DNA of 64,000 nt from Leucobacter chromiireducens subsp. chromiireducens (GTDB taxonomy: Bacteria; Actinomycetota; Actinomycetes; Actinomycetales; Microbacteriaceae): contig NZ_QYAD01000003.1 in the NCBI RefSeq assembly GCF_016758255.1, positions 372,001 through 436,000 of the forward strand, read 5' to 3'. The position numbers were made by a program, and so were the translations under genes. Of this stretch, positions 16,701 through 25,440 are shown piece after piece. The first letter of the stretch is position 1. The number at the start of each line of letters is the position of its first letter. Below the pieces are notes generated by a model that had not been told where the DNA came from, made no database searches, and worked only from the letters and a program-made list of their open reading frames with translations.

Positions 16701-17735
16701 CGCGTTCACCGTGGCGCCGTCAAGCACCTCGGTGTTTGCCGGAAGCGTACTCAAACTGGCCGCACCCGTTCGGTCAACGACGAGGCTTCCCAGGTTCACG
16801 CTGATCGTGCCCGTGCTGAGGTCAACGAGCACACTACCGTCGGTGTTTGAGAGGGGTTCCGCGAGGAGAGTCGTTCGCACCGTGTCCAGCAGTGGCTGGG
16901 TGTCAATTGATGCCGAGTTGAGCTGAGCATCAACAAGTGGCAGCGCGCCGATGCCCTGCACGAGTGTGGAGAGCACCGTTTCGATGCCACCCCCGGCGCC
17001 CAGAAGACCCTGGAGCGGCTGCAAGATCGTTCCCAGCTGCGTGTTGAGCTGCGTCACCAGCCCCCCGACGAGAGGGCTGTGCAGATCAACGTTCAGATCG
17101 CTCAGCATGTACTCGCTGGTGGTGGCACCCGCCGTGCTGTTCGCGCGCGAGCCCAGTGCCCCAATCTCGACAGCAGCCTCATCGACCAACGTGTTCACGA
17201 GGCTCGGATCAATGATTTGCGTCAGCAAAGAGTTGGCGTCGAGCCGAGCAGTTCCATACTGACCGCTGCTCGCCGCGTCGATGTTGAGTGAGCCATCAGA
17301 ATTGATGAGGCCAGATGACGCGACGCTCGTGGTGACGTTCGGCGATGAACTGTAGCTTGAAATGGCGCCGAGATTGCCCAACCGAAGAAGACCGGGGTCA
17401 GTGTCGCTTGGCTTGATCACGGGCAAGCTCACGGTTCCCACCTGCAAGCTCGCGAGCCCACCAAGAACCGAGAGGTTCAACGGGTCGGCGGCCGGCGACG
17501 GATTACCCGGATACTCGGACTGCGTCGTGGCTGCGCCCACAACGTCCAAGCCGAGCCCCTCTGCCCACAGCCAATGGCCGTGCGCTGCCGAATCCGCCGA
17601 AACTGTTGGCGTATTTGCATATGCTGCCGGAGCCGCAATGAGCCCCGATGCCGCGACCACGACAGCTGCGGTGCCGAGGGCAAGACCTCGAAACCGGCTC
17701 CCTGGCGGGATCGCCTTGTGTTGTTGTTGTCTCAA
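13785..17735 (-). CDS. Choice-of-anchor G wall protein with DPGT repeats and LAVTG anchor
   Basis: A 1316-residue exported protein. A signal peptide covers about 1-40. Residues about 41-545 match the choice-of-anchor G domain (valine, leucine and asparagine rich, beta-helix-like segments). About 150 proline-glycine tetrapeptides (DPGT, DPGA, EPGT) follow from about 545 to 1165, then an Ig-like domain near 1180-1265 (TPGSVAPGDTVTLTGSGF), LAVTG near 1273, a hydrophobic helix and an arginine tail. LAXTG is the signal of class E sortases, unlike the LPLTG of the pilus. The repeat is probably a rigid stalk lifting the N-terminal domain away from the wall. Start is TTG 17735 after GGTGAGG. Function unknown; surface display is well supported. 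Confidence 0.88.
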   Translation of the reverse strand: MRQQQHKAIPPGSRFRGLALGTAAVVVAASGLIAAPAAYANTPTVSADSAAHGHWLWAEGLGLDVVGAATTQSEYPGNPSPAADPLNLSVLGGLASLQVGTVSLPVIKPSDTDPGLLRLGNLGAISSYSSSPNVTTSVASSGLINSDGSLNIDAASSGQYGTARLDANSLLTQIIDPSLVNTLVDEAAVEIGALGSRANSTAGATTSEYMLSDLNVDLHSPLVGGLVTQLNTQLGTILQPLQGLLGAGGGIETVLSTLVQGIGALPLVDAQLNSASIDTQPLLDTVRTTLLAEPLSNTDGSVLVDLSTGTISVNLGSLVVDRTGAASLSTLPANTEVLDGATVNAILDGVTDALTGAGPNSLLSKTVSIISSGIYDVAVNVSIEADVGVNLGLGTVRLVKAPVTIAGSIGGFIGIPGKPAPVIDTSNINVAGIPVGTVLQPVINLLNGAVAPIGVALKGTVDTLLGNLQPTLFNWLSPIVSGLLTNGVGPVLRGLASITINQQVSPGDLGTGSFTVRALNVSLLPNVATNGAVALQLGSASVKALADDPGTEPGTDPAVDPGTDPGTDPGTDPGTDPGTDPGTDPGTDPGTDPGTDPGTDPGADPGTDPGADPGTDPGTDPGTEPGTDPGADPGTDPGTDPSTDTGVDPGTDPGTDPGADPGTDPGTDPGTDPSTDTGVDPGTDPGTDPGTDPGTDPGTDPGTDPGADPGTDPGTDPGADPGTDPGADPGTDPAVDPGTDPGADPGADPGADPGADPGTDPGTDPGTDPSTDTGVDPGTDPGADPGTDPGADPSTDPGADPGTDSGTDPGTDPGTDPGADPGTDPGADPGTDPGTDPGTDPSTDTGVDPGTDPGTDPGTDPGTDPGTDPAVDPGTDPGTDPGTDPGTDPGTDPGTDPGTDPVTDPGTDPSTDTGVDPGTDPGTDPGTDPGTDPGTDPGTDPGADPGTDPGTDPGADPGTDPGTDPGADPGTDPGADPGTDPGADPGTDPGTDPGTDPGTDPGTDPSTDPGTDPGTDPGTDPGTDPGTDPGADPGTDPGADPGTDPGTDPGTDPGTDPGTDPGTDPSTDTGTDPGTDPGTEPGTEPGADPGSDPGTDPGTEPKVDPGTDPGTDPVTDPGAEPGTDPGTDTGVDPDTDPGTDPGTDPGADPGTDPGSDPGVDPGTDPGGNPPGGKTASLTATPGSVAPGDTVTLTGSGFLAGEKVVITLPTGGTTTVTADANGAFTTTWKVPANWSAGPASFSAVGQESGRTAEASVTVTGAVTPPGKVPVGGKAGGGLAVTGAETAPLVLLTILSLAAGAGLLIASRRRAGVVRRSE
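14240..16095. repeat. 12-base tandem repeat array coding DPG[TA]
   Basis: About 1.86 kb of 12-base units, around 150 copies, coding mostly DPGT and DPGA on the minus strand. A longer marker (DPSTDTGVDPGTDPG) recurs at least five times, which points to block duplications. Neighbouring units differ at silent sites (GTA, GTG, GTT and GTC endings in the complement) while the protein stays nearly constant. Length may vary between isolates, and assembly errors are possible. Confidence 0.95.
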
Positions 17736-17984
17736 GATCCCTCACCTTTGCTCAGATTGCAGGAAAAGCTGCCGGAATGCCCCCACCGTGATTGGCATCA
17801 GTGCAGCCTGTTCGGAGCCTATGACTCGAAGGTGGCCCCCGCCTATCGATCTCCGACCCCACGAGAGGTCAAAGCACATGACCTGAGATGTTTACGTCAA
17901 CTACTGAGATATAGGAACGAAATACCTGCTCAGAGGCAATAAATCTTGCAAGCAAAAAGAATCCCACTTCCCACCAGAAGCTTG

Positions 17985-18012
17985 TTGACAGTAGGATTCC
18001 GAGCAGTACAGT
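17985..18012 (+). promoter_or_regulatory. Sigma-70-type promoter of the LuxR regulator
   Basis: TTGACA at 17985-17990 and TACAGT at 18007-18012 with a 16-base spacer, about 50 bases before the start codon. The rest of the 327-base gap (17736-18062) is AT-richer and must hold the promoter of the divergent wall-protein gene; I see no gene in it. Confidence 0.65.
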
Positions 18013-18062
18013 CGGCTCAGTGGGGCGGCCCGCGCGCGGGCTGTTGAAGGGTTGAACAGCGT

Positions 18063-20495
18063 ATGGGGACAGAGACGCTCAGCACGCGCACGTCAGTGCT
18101 CACAGAGGCCATTGGGTTGCTCGAAAGCAACGCCAATGTGCTCCTCGCGGGCCCCAATGGCTCGGGCAAAAGCCACATGCTCGAGCAGGCAGCGCTCCGC
18201 TTGCACGAACGCGGTCGCTCTGTCGTCAGATTCGACTGCGCCGACCAACAATCACGACTGGCGCTGCTCCAGTGGCCCAGGCAGGGCGTACCCGCACACA
18301 CTGTTCTTGCTCTCGACAACCTGGAGCAGGCCGATGCGAGCCTGCTCCACGCCCTCCTCGACCATGACGCAGCCGGGCACCGAGCGATCGGCACTCTGGA
18401 AACCGGCAACCAACACATCCCTTACCTCCGCGCGATGGAGGAGGTCATCCAATCTCGCGAGTCGGCTGCCGAAGTGTTCGCGGCGGTGCAGCAACTCACA
18501 CTTCGCTCGCTCCCCGACGAAGATGTCGCCTGGCTCTTGCACGAGCTGAGCCCCATAATGTTGAGCTCGGCTACGGTACGCACAATCACAACGCTCGCCG
18601 CCGGGCGGCCAGCGTGGGCCCGCGATCTCCTTGTTCTAGCCCAACAAGATGCGCTGATCCATCTCCCCCGCCCCGCCATCACAGAGCGCCTTCCCCGGGA
18701 ACTCAACCTCCCGGCACTTCGTGCAATCACTCGTTCGCTCGGCCCAGTGAGCGAGGAACTCGCGACTGCCGCGGTGATATCCGCCGAGATTGGCCCGACC
18801 GACGACGCGCTCCTCGAGGACCTCCTCGGGGCTCGTGTGGTTCGCGAGCTCAATGACAGTGGTGCGCTCACACGGGAACCGGGCAGCGAGAAGTTCTCGG
18901 TACCCCCGTTCGTTGCAGCGGCGATGCAGTCGGCAGCCTCTCCCGAAGCGGTTGCGGAGGCGCGTCGAGTCCTCGCACGATCATTGATCGCCCAAGATTC
19001 GCTCGGGCTCCCTCTCTCGAGCGCGGATACGCTGCGTTGCGCGCGGAGCATGGTGGTCTCATCGGATCACTCGTCCGCTGGGGAGAGCCGGTCAACTCAG
19101 GTGCAGATTCTCCACCGCGCCATCGCCCACAGCGTGGCAGTCGGTCAGGAGTCACAAGCGCGAGGCATGCTCCTTCGAGCCAGCTCGATCGATGCACCAC
19201 TCTCCCCTGCCCAGCATGCTCAGGTTGTCGGTGCGCTCGTCGGAGCTCAAGCAGCGCTCAGCGTGCTCGATGCGGCAGAGGAACAACACGCTGTCGCACA
19301 TGAGCGGATGTCAGGAGATGGACTCACCGCGTATCTCCGCGCCCACTTCACTACTCAAACCAGAGGAACGGCACCACGGGAGACACCGGCTGAGTATGTC
19401 ACGGCGCTGTGGCACAGCACCGAGCCCATCGATGAGTCGCTCAGCCGCCTGCGCCATCTGGCGGACACCGCCTCACCAGAAATCGCCGAGCTCTCACTTG
19501 CTCTGATCGAGCTTGATGCGGTCTGGGCCGGCCGGCTCCCGCGGGGTACCTGGCTTGCGCAGGGAACTCCTATTCCCGCGCTTCCGAAACAGTCGCGGGG
19601 ACCCGATGACGTAGTTTCGGGGACGCTGCTCCTTGCCCGAGGGCTCACCGCTTTGCTGGCTGGAGAGCTCGCCCTACGAGCGAATGAGCTTCGCACGGCA
19701 TGTGTTGCGAGCGCCACCCCCGAAGCACACCTGCATTGGCTCCGCCACCTCACCGCGGCAGGAGAGGCGCTCGCATGCGGCCAGGGCGAACGCGCAGCGT
19801 TGGAGTGGCGGCTGCTTGAACAGGCCATTCCCCGCTTCACGGCAAGTCGCCTCCGCCACTATGTGCACGCGCTTGGCTCCGCCATCGTCGCGACAGGAAG
19901 CAGCGCGCACCCCTCGCTGAGGGCAGCGCAAAACCCGGTGACGCCCGAGCACTTCACTCGCTACCTCACCGGGGATCACACTGCGCTTCGCCATTCCGAG
20001 CCCCAGGTCGCCGTTGGCGCGGAAGCGCTTCCGGTGCTGCGCTTCGCCCGGGCCCATCTTGCGGCTGCCGCTGCACAAAACCCTGTCGAGCTCGTGCGCG
20101 CCTCACGGAGACTCGAACGGCTTCACCTCTGGGCTCCCGCGGCATTCGCGGCGTCTACTGCGCGCGCAATCTACCTCAGCCGCCGCACCGTCAGCGGTGT
20201 TCGCGAGTGCGACGCGCGACTCGAGGCACTTGATGCGCACCTTGCTCGGACGCTGCCCTGGTACCGCTCCGGCAGCCTCCCAACGGTGCGATTCGCACGT
20301 CTCACCCGCCGCGAGCACGAGGTTGCCCGGCTAGCCGCTCGAGGCCTCACCAATGCTGCGGTGGCCGCACGCCTGGGCTGCAGCACCCGGACCGTGGAGT
20401 CGCACCTCGCCCAAGCGAAAGCAAAGCTTGGAGCTGCCTCACGACAAGAACTCGCGGCCCGAATGGGACTCGAGGAAGCCCCAACCAGGATCTAG
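18063..20495 (+). CDS. Large LuxR-family regulator with AAA/STAND ATPase domain
   Basis: An 810-residue transcription factor of the LAL type. Walker A is GPNGSGKS at 30-37, and a Walker B-like LALDN occurs near 80. A long helical region follows, and a LuxR DNA-binding domain closes the protein (LTRREHEVARLAARGLTNAAVAARLGCSTRTVESHL, shown in part: LTRREHEVARLAARG and TRTVESHL). ATP binding probably gates DNA binding. It is transcribed divergently from the repeat-rich wall protein, so that gene is a candidate target, and it converges on the siderophore operon with stop codons sharing CTAG. The inducer is unknown. Confidence 0.9.
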   Translation: MGTETLSTRTSVLTEAIGLLESNANVLLAGPNGSGKSHMLEQAALRLHERGRSVVRFDCADQQSRLALLQWPRQGVPAHTVLALDNLEQADASLLHALLDHDAAGHRAIGTLETGNQHIPYLRAMEEVIQSRESAAEVFAAVQQLTLRSLPDEDVAWLLHELSPIMLSSATVRTITTLAAGRPAWARDLLVLAQQDALIHLPRPAITERLPRELNLPALRAITRSLGPVSEELATAAVISAEIGPTDDALLEDLLGARVVRELNDSGALTREPGSEKFSVPPFVAAAMQSAASPEAVAEARRVLARSLIAQDSLGLPLSSADTLRCARSMVVSSDHSSAGESRSTQVQILHRAIAHSVAVGQESQARGMLLRASSIDAPLSPAQHAQVVGALVGAQAALSVLDAAEEQHAVAHERMSGDGLTAYLRAHFTTQTRGTAPRETPAEYVTALWHSTEPIDESLSRLRHLADTASPEIAELSLALIELDAVWAGRLPRGTWLAQGTPIPALPKQSRGPDDVVSGTLLLARGLTALLAGELALRANELRTACVASATPEAHLHWLRHLTAAGEALACGQGERAALEWRLLEQAIPRFTASRLRHYVHALGSAIVATGSSAHPSLRAAQNPVTPEHFTRYLTGDHTALRHSEPQVAVGAEALPVLRFARAHLAAAAAQNPVELVRASRRLERLHLWAPAAFAASTARAIYLSRRTVSGVRECDARLEALDAHLARTLPWYRSGSLPTVRFARLTRREHEVARLAARGLTNAAVAARLGCSTRTVESHLAQAKAKLGAASRQELAARMGLEEAPTRI

Positions 20496-21325
20496 ATCGC
20501 GAGGGCGAGATCGTCGAGCTCCGTGACGGTGCCGCCTGCAGCAAGCGCCTCCTCGTACGCCGCCAGCCGCTTCGCATCAATCTCGGAGTTCGTGGTGCCT
20601 CGCTTCCAGTACCCGAACACTGCGACGTCGTCTTTCGCAAGGCCGGCATCCGTGCGGAAGAACGAGCGGATCTGCCGCATCTCGTCGCGCTCGCCGGCTC
20701 CCCACACGACCACGCGCGCAGGATCCGATACCTCTCCAAGCTGCGTTGCAAAGCCCGCACCGGGCGCGATGCGGGTGAGCGTGAGTCCGGGCAGCTGCGG
20801 CAGCTCAGCGAAGGCCACCTCGTCATCGGTGGCGATCCAACCGCGACCCGAGGTCGCCGGATCCGCCTGCTGCAGGATCGCGTAGAGCGCGGGGATCGAG
20901 GTCGCATCGGCAAAGAGCACAACGTCGCGGTCCGCACGCTCCGGGATGGAGAAGTGGGGGCGCGGGCCACCAAACTCGACCGTGTCGCCGATGCTGAGGC
21001 TGTCGAGCCACTGCATCATCGGGCTCGCTGCGCCGTGGCGCACCACGTCCACCTCGACGGTGCTCGTCGCGGGGTCTGCGGCACGCACCGTGTACACGCG
21101 CGACGTCGCCCCGAAGCGCTCATCCAAGTAGAACCTGATCGCGACGTTCGGGCGCAGCCAAAGCGGCTCCTCGTTCAGCCCGGGAACCTCGAGCACCACG
21201 CGCGCAAGCTGCGGCGTGACGGTCTCGATGCCCCGCACAGTGGCGGTATCGAGCTGCAGGCCGCGGTTGTGATCCGCGGACTGGATCGCGGCGGAACGGT
21301 GGAGGGGGGTGGTCGACTCGGTCAT
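20492..21325 (-). CDS. Siderophore-interacting protein, ferric-siderophore reductase
   Basis: A 277-residue flavin enzyme of the SIP/ViuB family, expected to release iron from imported ferric siderophore with NAD(P)H in the cytoplasm. The N-terminal FAD-binding barrel has R-V-Y-T-V-R near residue 71, and the C-terminal SIP domain has VVWGAGERDEMRQIR and a DVAVFGYWKRGTTN stretch typical of the family. The ATG at 21325 has AAAGGAG upstream and overlaps the stop of the ATPase gene. It is the last gene of the iron-uptake operon. Confidence 0.93.
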   Translation of the reverse strand: MTESTTPLHRSAAIQSADHNRGLQLDTATVRGIETVTPQLARVVLEVPGLNEEPLWLRPNVAIRFYLDERFGATSRVYTVRAADPATSTVEVDVVRHGAASPMMQWLDSLSIGDTVEFGGPRPHFSIPERADRDVVLFADATSIPALYAILQQADPATSGRGWIATDDEVAFAELPQLPGLTLTRIAPGAGFATQLGEVSDPARVVVWGAGERDEMRQIRSFFRTDAGLAKDDVAVFGYWKRGTTNSEIDAKRLAAYEEALAAGGTVTELDDLALAI

Positions 21326-22260
21326 GCTGACTCCTTTGGTGCCGCTGGCGCGGCGTGAGTGGGGTGAGTGTTGGGCTGGGGTGCACCCGATTGGCTCCGG
21401 CGCGCAGCGCGCCGATCCCGGGGAACAATCAGTGGGCTGCCCGTTTCGGGGTCGGGGATCACCCGCGCATCGAGATCGAAGACGCTGCGCAAGAGCTCAG
21501 CGGTAATCACCCGATCCGGCGTGCCCTCTGCAACGATCGCGCCATCGCGCATCGCGACAATGTGGGTGGCGTAGCGGGCGGCGAGGTTGAGGTCGTGCAA
21601 CACCGCAACCAGCGTGCGCCCCGCCTCGTGCAAGCGCGAACATAGGTCGAGCACATCGATCTGGTGGGCGATATCGAGGTACGTGGTCGGCTCGTCGAGC
21701 AACAGGATCGGCGTCTCCTGAGCGAGCGCCATCGCGATCCAGGCGCGCTGCCGTTGCCCGCCGCTGAGCTCCTCGACGAGGCGATCAGCGTGTTCGGCCA
21801 TGCCCACCTCGGCGAGCGCCGCGCCCACCGCCGCCTCGTCGCCCGCACCCCACTGCCGCAGCAGACTCTGGTGCGGGTTGCGGCCCCGGGCAACGAGGTC
21901 AGCCACGGTGATCGCCGCTGGGGTGGCGGGCGACTGCGCGAGTGTGCCAATACTGCGCGCAATCGTCTTGGTCCGTATGCCAGCGAGATTCTGCCCATCG
22001 AGAGTGACGGCCCCCGCCGCGGGTCGAATCATGCGCGCGAGCGTGCGGAGCAGGGTCGATTTGCCGCAGCCGTTCGGTCCGATAATCACGGTGAAGCCGC
22101 CGCTGGGGACAGTGAGATCGAGGCCCGACACGATCTCGCGTGCGCCGTAGCGCACGTGGAGCGCGCGAGCAGCGAGCTCAGCGGGCGTGATCGCCTGATT
22201 GGGATCCGCGAGCGCGGGCGTTTCGGCGACGACCGGGGCGGGCGAAAGTGATGAGGTCAT
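21322..22260 (-). CDS. Ferric-siderophore ABC transporter ATPase
   Basis: About 312 residues, the FecE/FepC-type ATPase that drives siderophore import. Walker A is GPNGCGKS, the signature is LSGGQRQR, and Walker B is ILLLDEPTTYLD followed by the H-loop histidine of VLHDL. The start is uncertain: ATG 22260 has no clear ribosome site and lies 11 bases after the permease stop; a TTG at 22296 would overlap the permease. Long, proline-rich tails at both ends are not part of the core fold. It forms the transporter with the two permeases and the binding protein upstream. Confidence 0.92.
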   Translation of the reverse strand: MTSSLSPAPVVAETPALADPNQAITPAELAARALHVRYGAREIVSGLDLTVPSGGFTVIIGPNGCGKSTLLRTLARMIRPAAGAVTLDGQNLAGIRTKTIARSIGTLAQSPATPAAITVADLVARGRNPHQSLLRQWGAGDEAAVGAALAEVGMAEHADRLVEELSGGQRQRAWIAMALAQETPILLLDEPTTYLDIAHQIDVLDLCSRLHEAGRTLVAVLHDLNLAARYATHIVAMRDGAIVAEGTPDRVITAELLRSVFDLDARVIPDPETGSPLIVPRDRRAARRSQSGAPQPNTHPTHAAPAAPKESA

Positions 22261-22271
22261 GAGGGGTCCAA

Positions 22272-23333
22272 TCAAATGCGGCGAGCGAGCAGCCAAAGGA
22301 GGTAGACCCCGCCGAGGAGGCTCGTAACGAGGCCAACGGGGGTGCGCATGCCCACTTCGACGTGCTGGGCGAGCAGGTCGGCGCCGACAAGCAGGGCCGC
22401 CCCGACGAGACCGGCAAGTCCGGTGAGTACTCCCGGAACGGGCACGAGCCTGCGGGCGATCTGCCCTGCGGCGAAGGCGATGAACGCGATGGGGCCGGCC
22501 GCGGCGGTCGCGGCCGCGGCGATGACCACGGCGACGATCATCGCGATGAAGCGCACGCGCTCGGCAGGCACACCGACACCGTGCGCGCTGTCATCCCCCA
22601 TCTCGAGGATGGCGAGCCCCCGGCCCAGCCCGAAGAGGACCGGCACCGCGATAGCCGCGACGATGGCGAGTGCGACAACGTGCGTCCAGCCGCGACCCGT
22701 GAGCGATCCCGCGCTCCAGAGCTGCGCGAGCAGCGCATCGTCGATGTCGGCGCGCGCAATCAGGAGCGAGGAAAGCGCGCTCACCACGGCACCCACACCG
22801 ATGCCCACGAGCACCAATCGGAGGCCGCCCGATACGCCGTCACGGCGCGCGAGCGCGTAGACGAGCAACGCGGTGACGAGGCCACCGATCACCGCAGCGC
22901 ACGCGGTGGCGAGCATGCCGCCACCGAGCACCACGATCTGGAACACGGCGGCGGTAGCCGCGCCAGAGGTAAAGCCGATGATGTCGGGGGACCCCAGTGC
23001 GTTGCGCGACAGCGATTGGAATACCGCGCCGCTCATGCCGAGGAGTGCCCCCACGAGCGCCGCGGTGAGGGCGCGCGGCAGTCGTCGACCCAGCACCGAG
23101 CGGGTCACCGAGGGGCGCGCGTCGCCCGCGAGCACGGCCGGCAGATCGGCGAGGCCATGTTGAGCGGATCCCACGACGAGAGAGAGAAGGATGAGTCCCG
23201 CGATCACCACGATGATTGCGGCGCCGGTGATGATGACGCGCGGTCGAATGCGCACGGTGGCCGGGCCGATCCGCAGCACCGTGCCTGAGATTGGGATCGC
23301 GCCTCGCGTCTCGCGGGCCAGCACGCCGCTCAC
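22272..23333 (-). CDS. FecCD-family siderophore permease, second subunit
   Basis: A 353-residue permease with about nine helices; family motifs include LPRALTAALVGALLGMSGAVFQ and NALGSPDIIGFT (each visible near residues 80-120). The true start is GTG 23333, overlapping the stop of the first permease (GTGA). A frame open to 23792 exists, but its first 150 residues are arginine-rich shadow of the first permease. It pairs with that permease as a heterodimer in the inner membrane. Confidence 0.92.
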   Translation of the reverse strand: MSGVLARETRGAIPISGTVLRIGPATVRIRPRVIITGAAIIVVIAGLILLSLVVGSAQHGLADLPAVLAGDARPSVTRSVLGRRLPRALTAALVGALLGMSGAVFQSLSRNALGSPDIIGFTSGAATAAVFQIVVLGGGMLATACAAVIGGLVTALLVYALARRDGVSGGLRLVLVGIGVGAVVSALSSLLIARADIDDALLAQLWSAGSLTGRGWTHVVALAIVAAIAVPVLFGLGRGLAILEMGDDSAHGVGVPAERVRFIAMIVAVVIAAAATAAAGPIAFIAFAAGQIARRLVPVPGVLTGLAGLVGAALLVGADLLAQHVEVGMRTPVGLVTSLLGGVYLLWLLARRI

Positions 23334-24334
23334 AGTGCAGCCACCCGACGCGAGCGGACGAGCGCGACAAAGAGCGGCCCGCCGAAGAGCGCTGCGGCGA
23401 CGCCGGTTTGCACTTCCGCCGGGGCCGCGAGCGCGCGGCCGAGGGTGTCGGCCACGACGAGGAGTGCCGCCCCAACCACGAGTGAAGCAGGAATGAGGCG
23501 CCGGTGCTCGTTGCCCGCGCAGAATCGCGCGATGTGCGCAGCGCCGAGCCCGATAAAACCGATCGGCCCCGCCGCGGCCGTCGCGGCGCCGGCGAGGAGC
23601 ACGACGGCGAGCGCTGCTCCCAGCCGCGCGCCGGCGACGGGGGTGCCAATCGCTGCGGCAACCTCGTCGCCGAGCGCAATGGCGTTGAGCGGGCCGATCA
23701 GCGCGAGCGCGACGAGCAGGCCGGCGGCGAGGAACGGCAACACCGCGAGCAGCACATCGAAGCCGCGCCCCTGCAGTGAACCTAGCGCCCAATAGCGGTA
23801 GCTGTTGAACGCGGTCTCGTTGCTCAGGGTGACCATTTGTGTGAGCGCCCCGATCACGATACTCACGGCAGTGCCCGCGAGCGCGATCCGCACCGGAGTG
23901 GCTGCGCTGCGGCGAGCGGTGCCGAGCATGGCGACGAGCACAGCGGTGAGGGCGGCGCCCAGGAAAGCGAACCAGATATAGCCGCTCACCTGGGTGATCC
24001 CGAACAACGAGATCGCGACCGCAACGAGGAGCGCGGCACCGGCATTGATGCCGAGGATGCCGGGGTCTGCGAGCGGATTGCGGGTCACGGACTGCATGAG
24101 CGCACCGGCGACGCCGAGCGCCGCGCCTACAACGATGCCGAGCACGATGCGCGGTAGGCGCGACTGCACCACCACGAGGTGCGCATCGTTGCTCGGGTCG
24201 TAGGCCGTGAGCGCCTGCACGACGGTGGCGGGATCGATCCGGAGCGAGCCGAGCCCGAGCCCCAGCACCGCGGTGACCGCCACCACGAGCGTGCTCCCGG
24301 CGATGAGCATCGCGGTGCGGGTGGGCTGGCTCAC
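23330..24334 (-). CDS. FecCD-family siderophore permease, first subunit
   Basis: A 334-residue permease with about nine hydrophobic helices and the family pattern LPRIVLGIVVGAALGVAGALMQ followed by RNPLADPGILGINAG. GTG start at 24334, four bases after the stop of the binding-protein gene, so translation is likely coupled. It forms the channel for the ferric siderophore with the second permease. Confidence 0.93.
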   Translation of the reverse strand: MSQPTRTAMLIAGSTLVVAVTAVLGLGLGSLRIDPATVVQALTAYDPSNDAHLVVVQSRLPRIVLGIVVGAALGVAGALMQSVTRNPLADPGILGINAGAALLVAVAISLFGITQVSGYIWFAFLGAALTAVLVAMLGTARRSAATPVRIALAGTAVSIVIGALTQMVTLSNETAFNSYRYWALGSLQGRGFDVLLAVLPFLAAGLLVALALIGPLNAIALGDEVAAAIGTPVAGARLGAALAVVLLAGAATAAAGPIGFIGLGAAHIARFCAGNEHRRLIPASLVVGAALLVVADTLGRALAAPAEVQTGVAAALFGGPLFVALVRSRRVAAL

Positions 24335-24338
24335 CGGG

Positions 24339-25334
24339 TTAGCCCGAGAAGGTGTCGACGAGCAGCTCGACGGTCAGCTTTGCGCTGTAGTAGTCGAGGC
24401 GGAACGACTGCGTGCCGAGGGAGAACACGCGCTTCGCTGCAACCGCGGGCTGGTTTGCGAGCAGCGGGTCACTCGTGAAGTCGGCCACCGGGTCGCCGCC
24501 GCCCATCGCGACCGTGAGGATCGTTTCGGCGTTCGCGAGGCCCGCCGCGGAGTTCTCGCTCGTGAGGACGTCGACGCCACGGCCGCTCTGCCCCTCGCTC
24601 GTGAACTCCTCGATCACCGGTGCGTACTCGAAACCGAGGGCGGAGATCAGCTGCGCCTGCGGGCTGTCCTCGGTGAAGGCCCACGAGCCGTCGGCACCCA
24701 TGTAGACAAGCGCAGTGGTGGGCTGCTTCGGCAGTTCGATGAGCTTCGCCTGCTCGCTCACCCACGCGTCGTACTCGGCGATGCGATCGGCGGCCTCGGC
24801 CTCAAGTCCGGTGATCTCACCGAGCTCGGTGGTGAGCTCCTGCCAGGTCATGCTGCTGTAGTCGAGCATGACTGTGGGTGCGATCTCGGAGAGCTGCTCG
24901 TACGCGTCGCCGGTCGCGTCGCCGCCGTTCGCGGAGCCGATGATGAGGTCGGGCTCGAGCGCGTCGACACCATCGATGTCGAGCGTCAGGTTCGTGTACG
25001 CCACCTCAACGCCGCGCTCCTTGGCGACGTCCGCCCACTGGGTGAAGAAACCCTGGTCGTCGGTCAGCGGGGTCACCGTCGCGGCGCCCGAGCCGACGAG
25101 CGGCGCGTCGATCGCGAGCAGGCTGCCGGTGATTGACGGCGAGGTCGACACGATGCGCAGCGGCGCCTCCGTCAGCTCAGTCTCACCAAGCTCGTGCGTC
25201 ACGCTGCGGGGCCAGTCGCCGCTCGCAGCGGCCTCTCCACCCGATGCGGCGTCTGGCGCGGCACCGGTGCTGCATCCTGCAAGCAGGGCGACCGTCGCTG
25301 CGGCGATCATAAGGGCAAGGGGACGTCTGGCCAC
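24339..25334 (-). CDS. Iron-siderophore substrate-binding lipoprotein
   Basis: A 331-residue lipoprotein, class III binding protein of the FepB/FhuD type. Signal peptide and lipobox LLAGC place the mature cysteine near residue 21, so the protein is tethered outside the membrane. I chose GTG 25334 because a perfect GGAGGT lies six bases upstream; the frame is open to 25406, but that stretch overlaps the promoter and the iron-box region. It delivers ferric siderophore to the two permeases. The exact siderophore cannot be told; the closest feel is enterobactin- or desferrioxamine-type binders. Confidence 0.92.
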   Translation of the reverse strand: MARRPLALMIAAATVALLAGCSTGAAPDAASGGEAAASGDWPRSVTHELGETELTEAPLRIVSTSPSITGSLLAIDAPLVGSGAATVTPLTDDQGFFTQWADVAKERGVEVAYTNLTLDIDGVDALEPDLIIGSANGGDATGDAYEQLSEIAPTVMLDYSSMTWQELTTELGEITGLEAEAADRIAEYDAWVSEQAKLIELPKQPTTALVYMGADGSWAFTEDSPQAQLISALGFEYAPVIEEFTSEGQSGRGVDVLTSENSAAGLANAETILTVAMGGGDPVADFTSDPLLANQPAVAAKRVFSLGTQSFRLDYYSAKLTVELLVDTFSG

Positions 25335-25398
25335 GCGGCCACCTCCGGGCTGAGTCGAGTTCACAGCGCGGGCGAACTCCCGCGCGCTATCCTCGAAC

Positions 25399-25417
25399 TT
25401 AGTCAAGCCTTACTTCC
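25399..25417. promoter_or_regulatory. DtxR/IdeR-like iron box
   Basis: TTAGTCAAGCCTTACTTCC fits the DtxR/IdeR consensus TTAGGTTAGCCTAACCTAA at about 12 of 19 places, including TTAG at the left and AGCCT-AC in the centre. It lies between the divergent starts of the siderophore operon (25334) and the double AraC regulator (25441), so iron-loaded repressor could shut off both. Confidence 0.55.
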
Positions 25418-25440
25418 ATCTGTTGATTGAGAGTGACACC

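Noticed and set aside
12854-17735. One operon from the wall protein through the DUF5819 gene
   Set aside because: A 15-base stem at 13728-13768 lies between them.
23340-23792. N-terminal extension of the second siderophore permease
   Set aside because: The added 150 residues are arginine-rich shadow of the first permease; GTG 23333 gives the normal family length.
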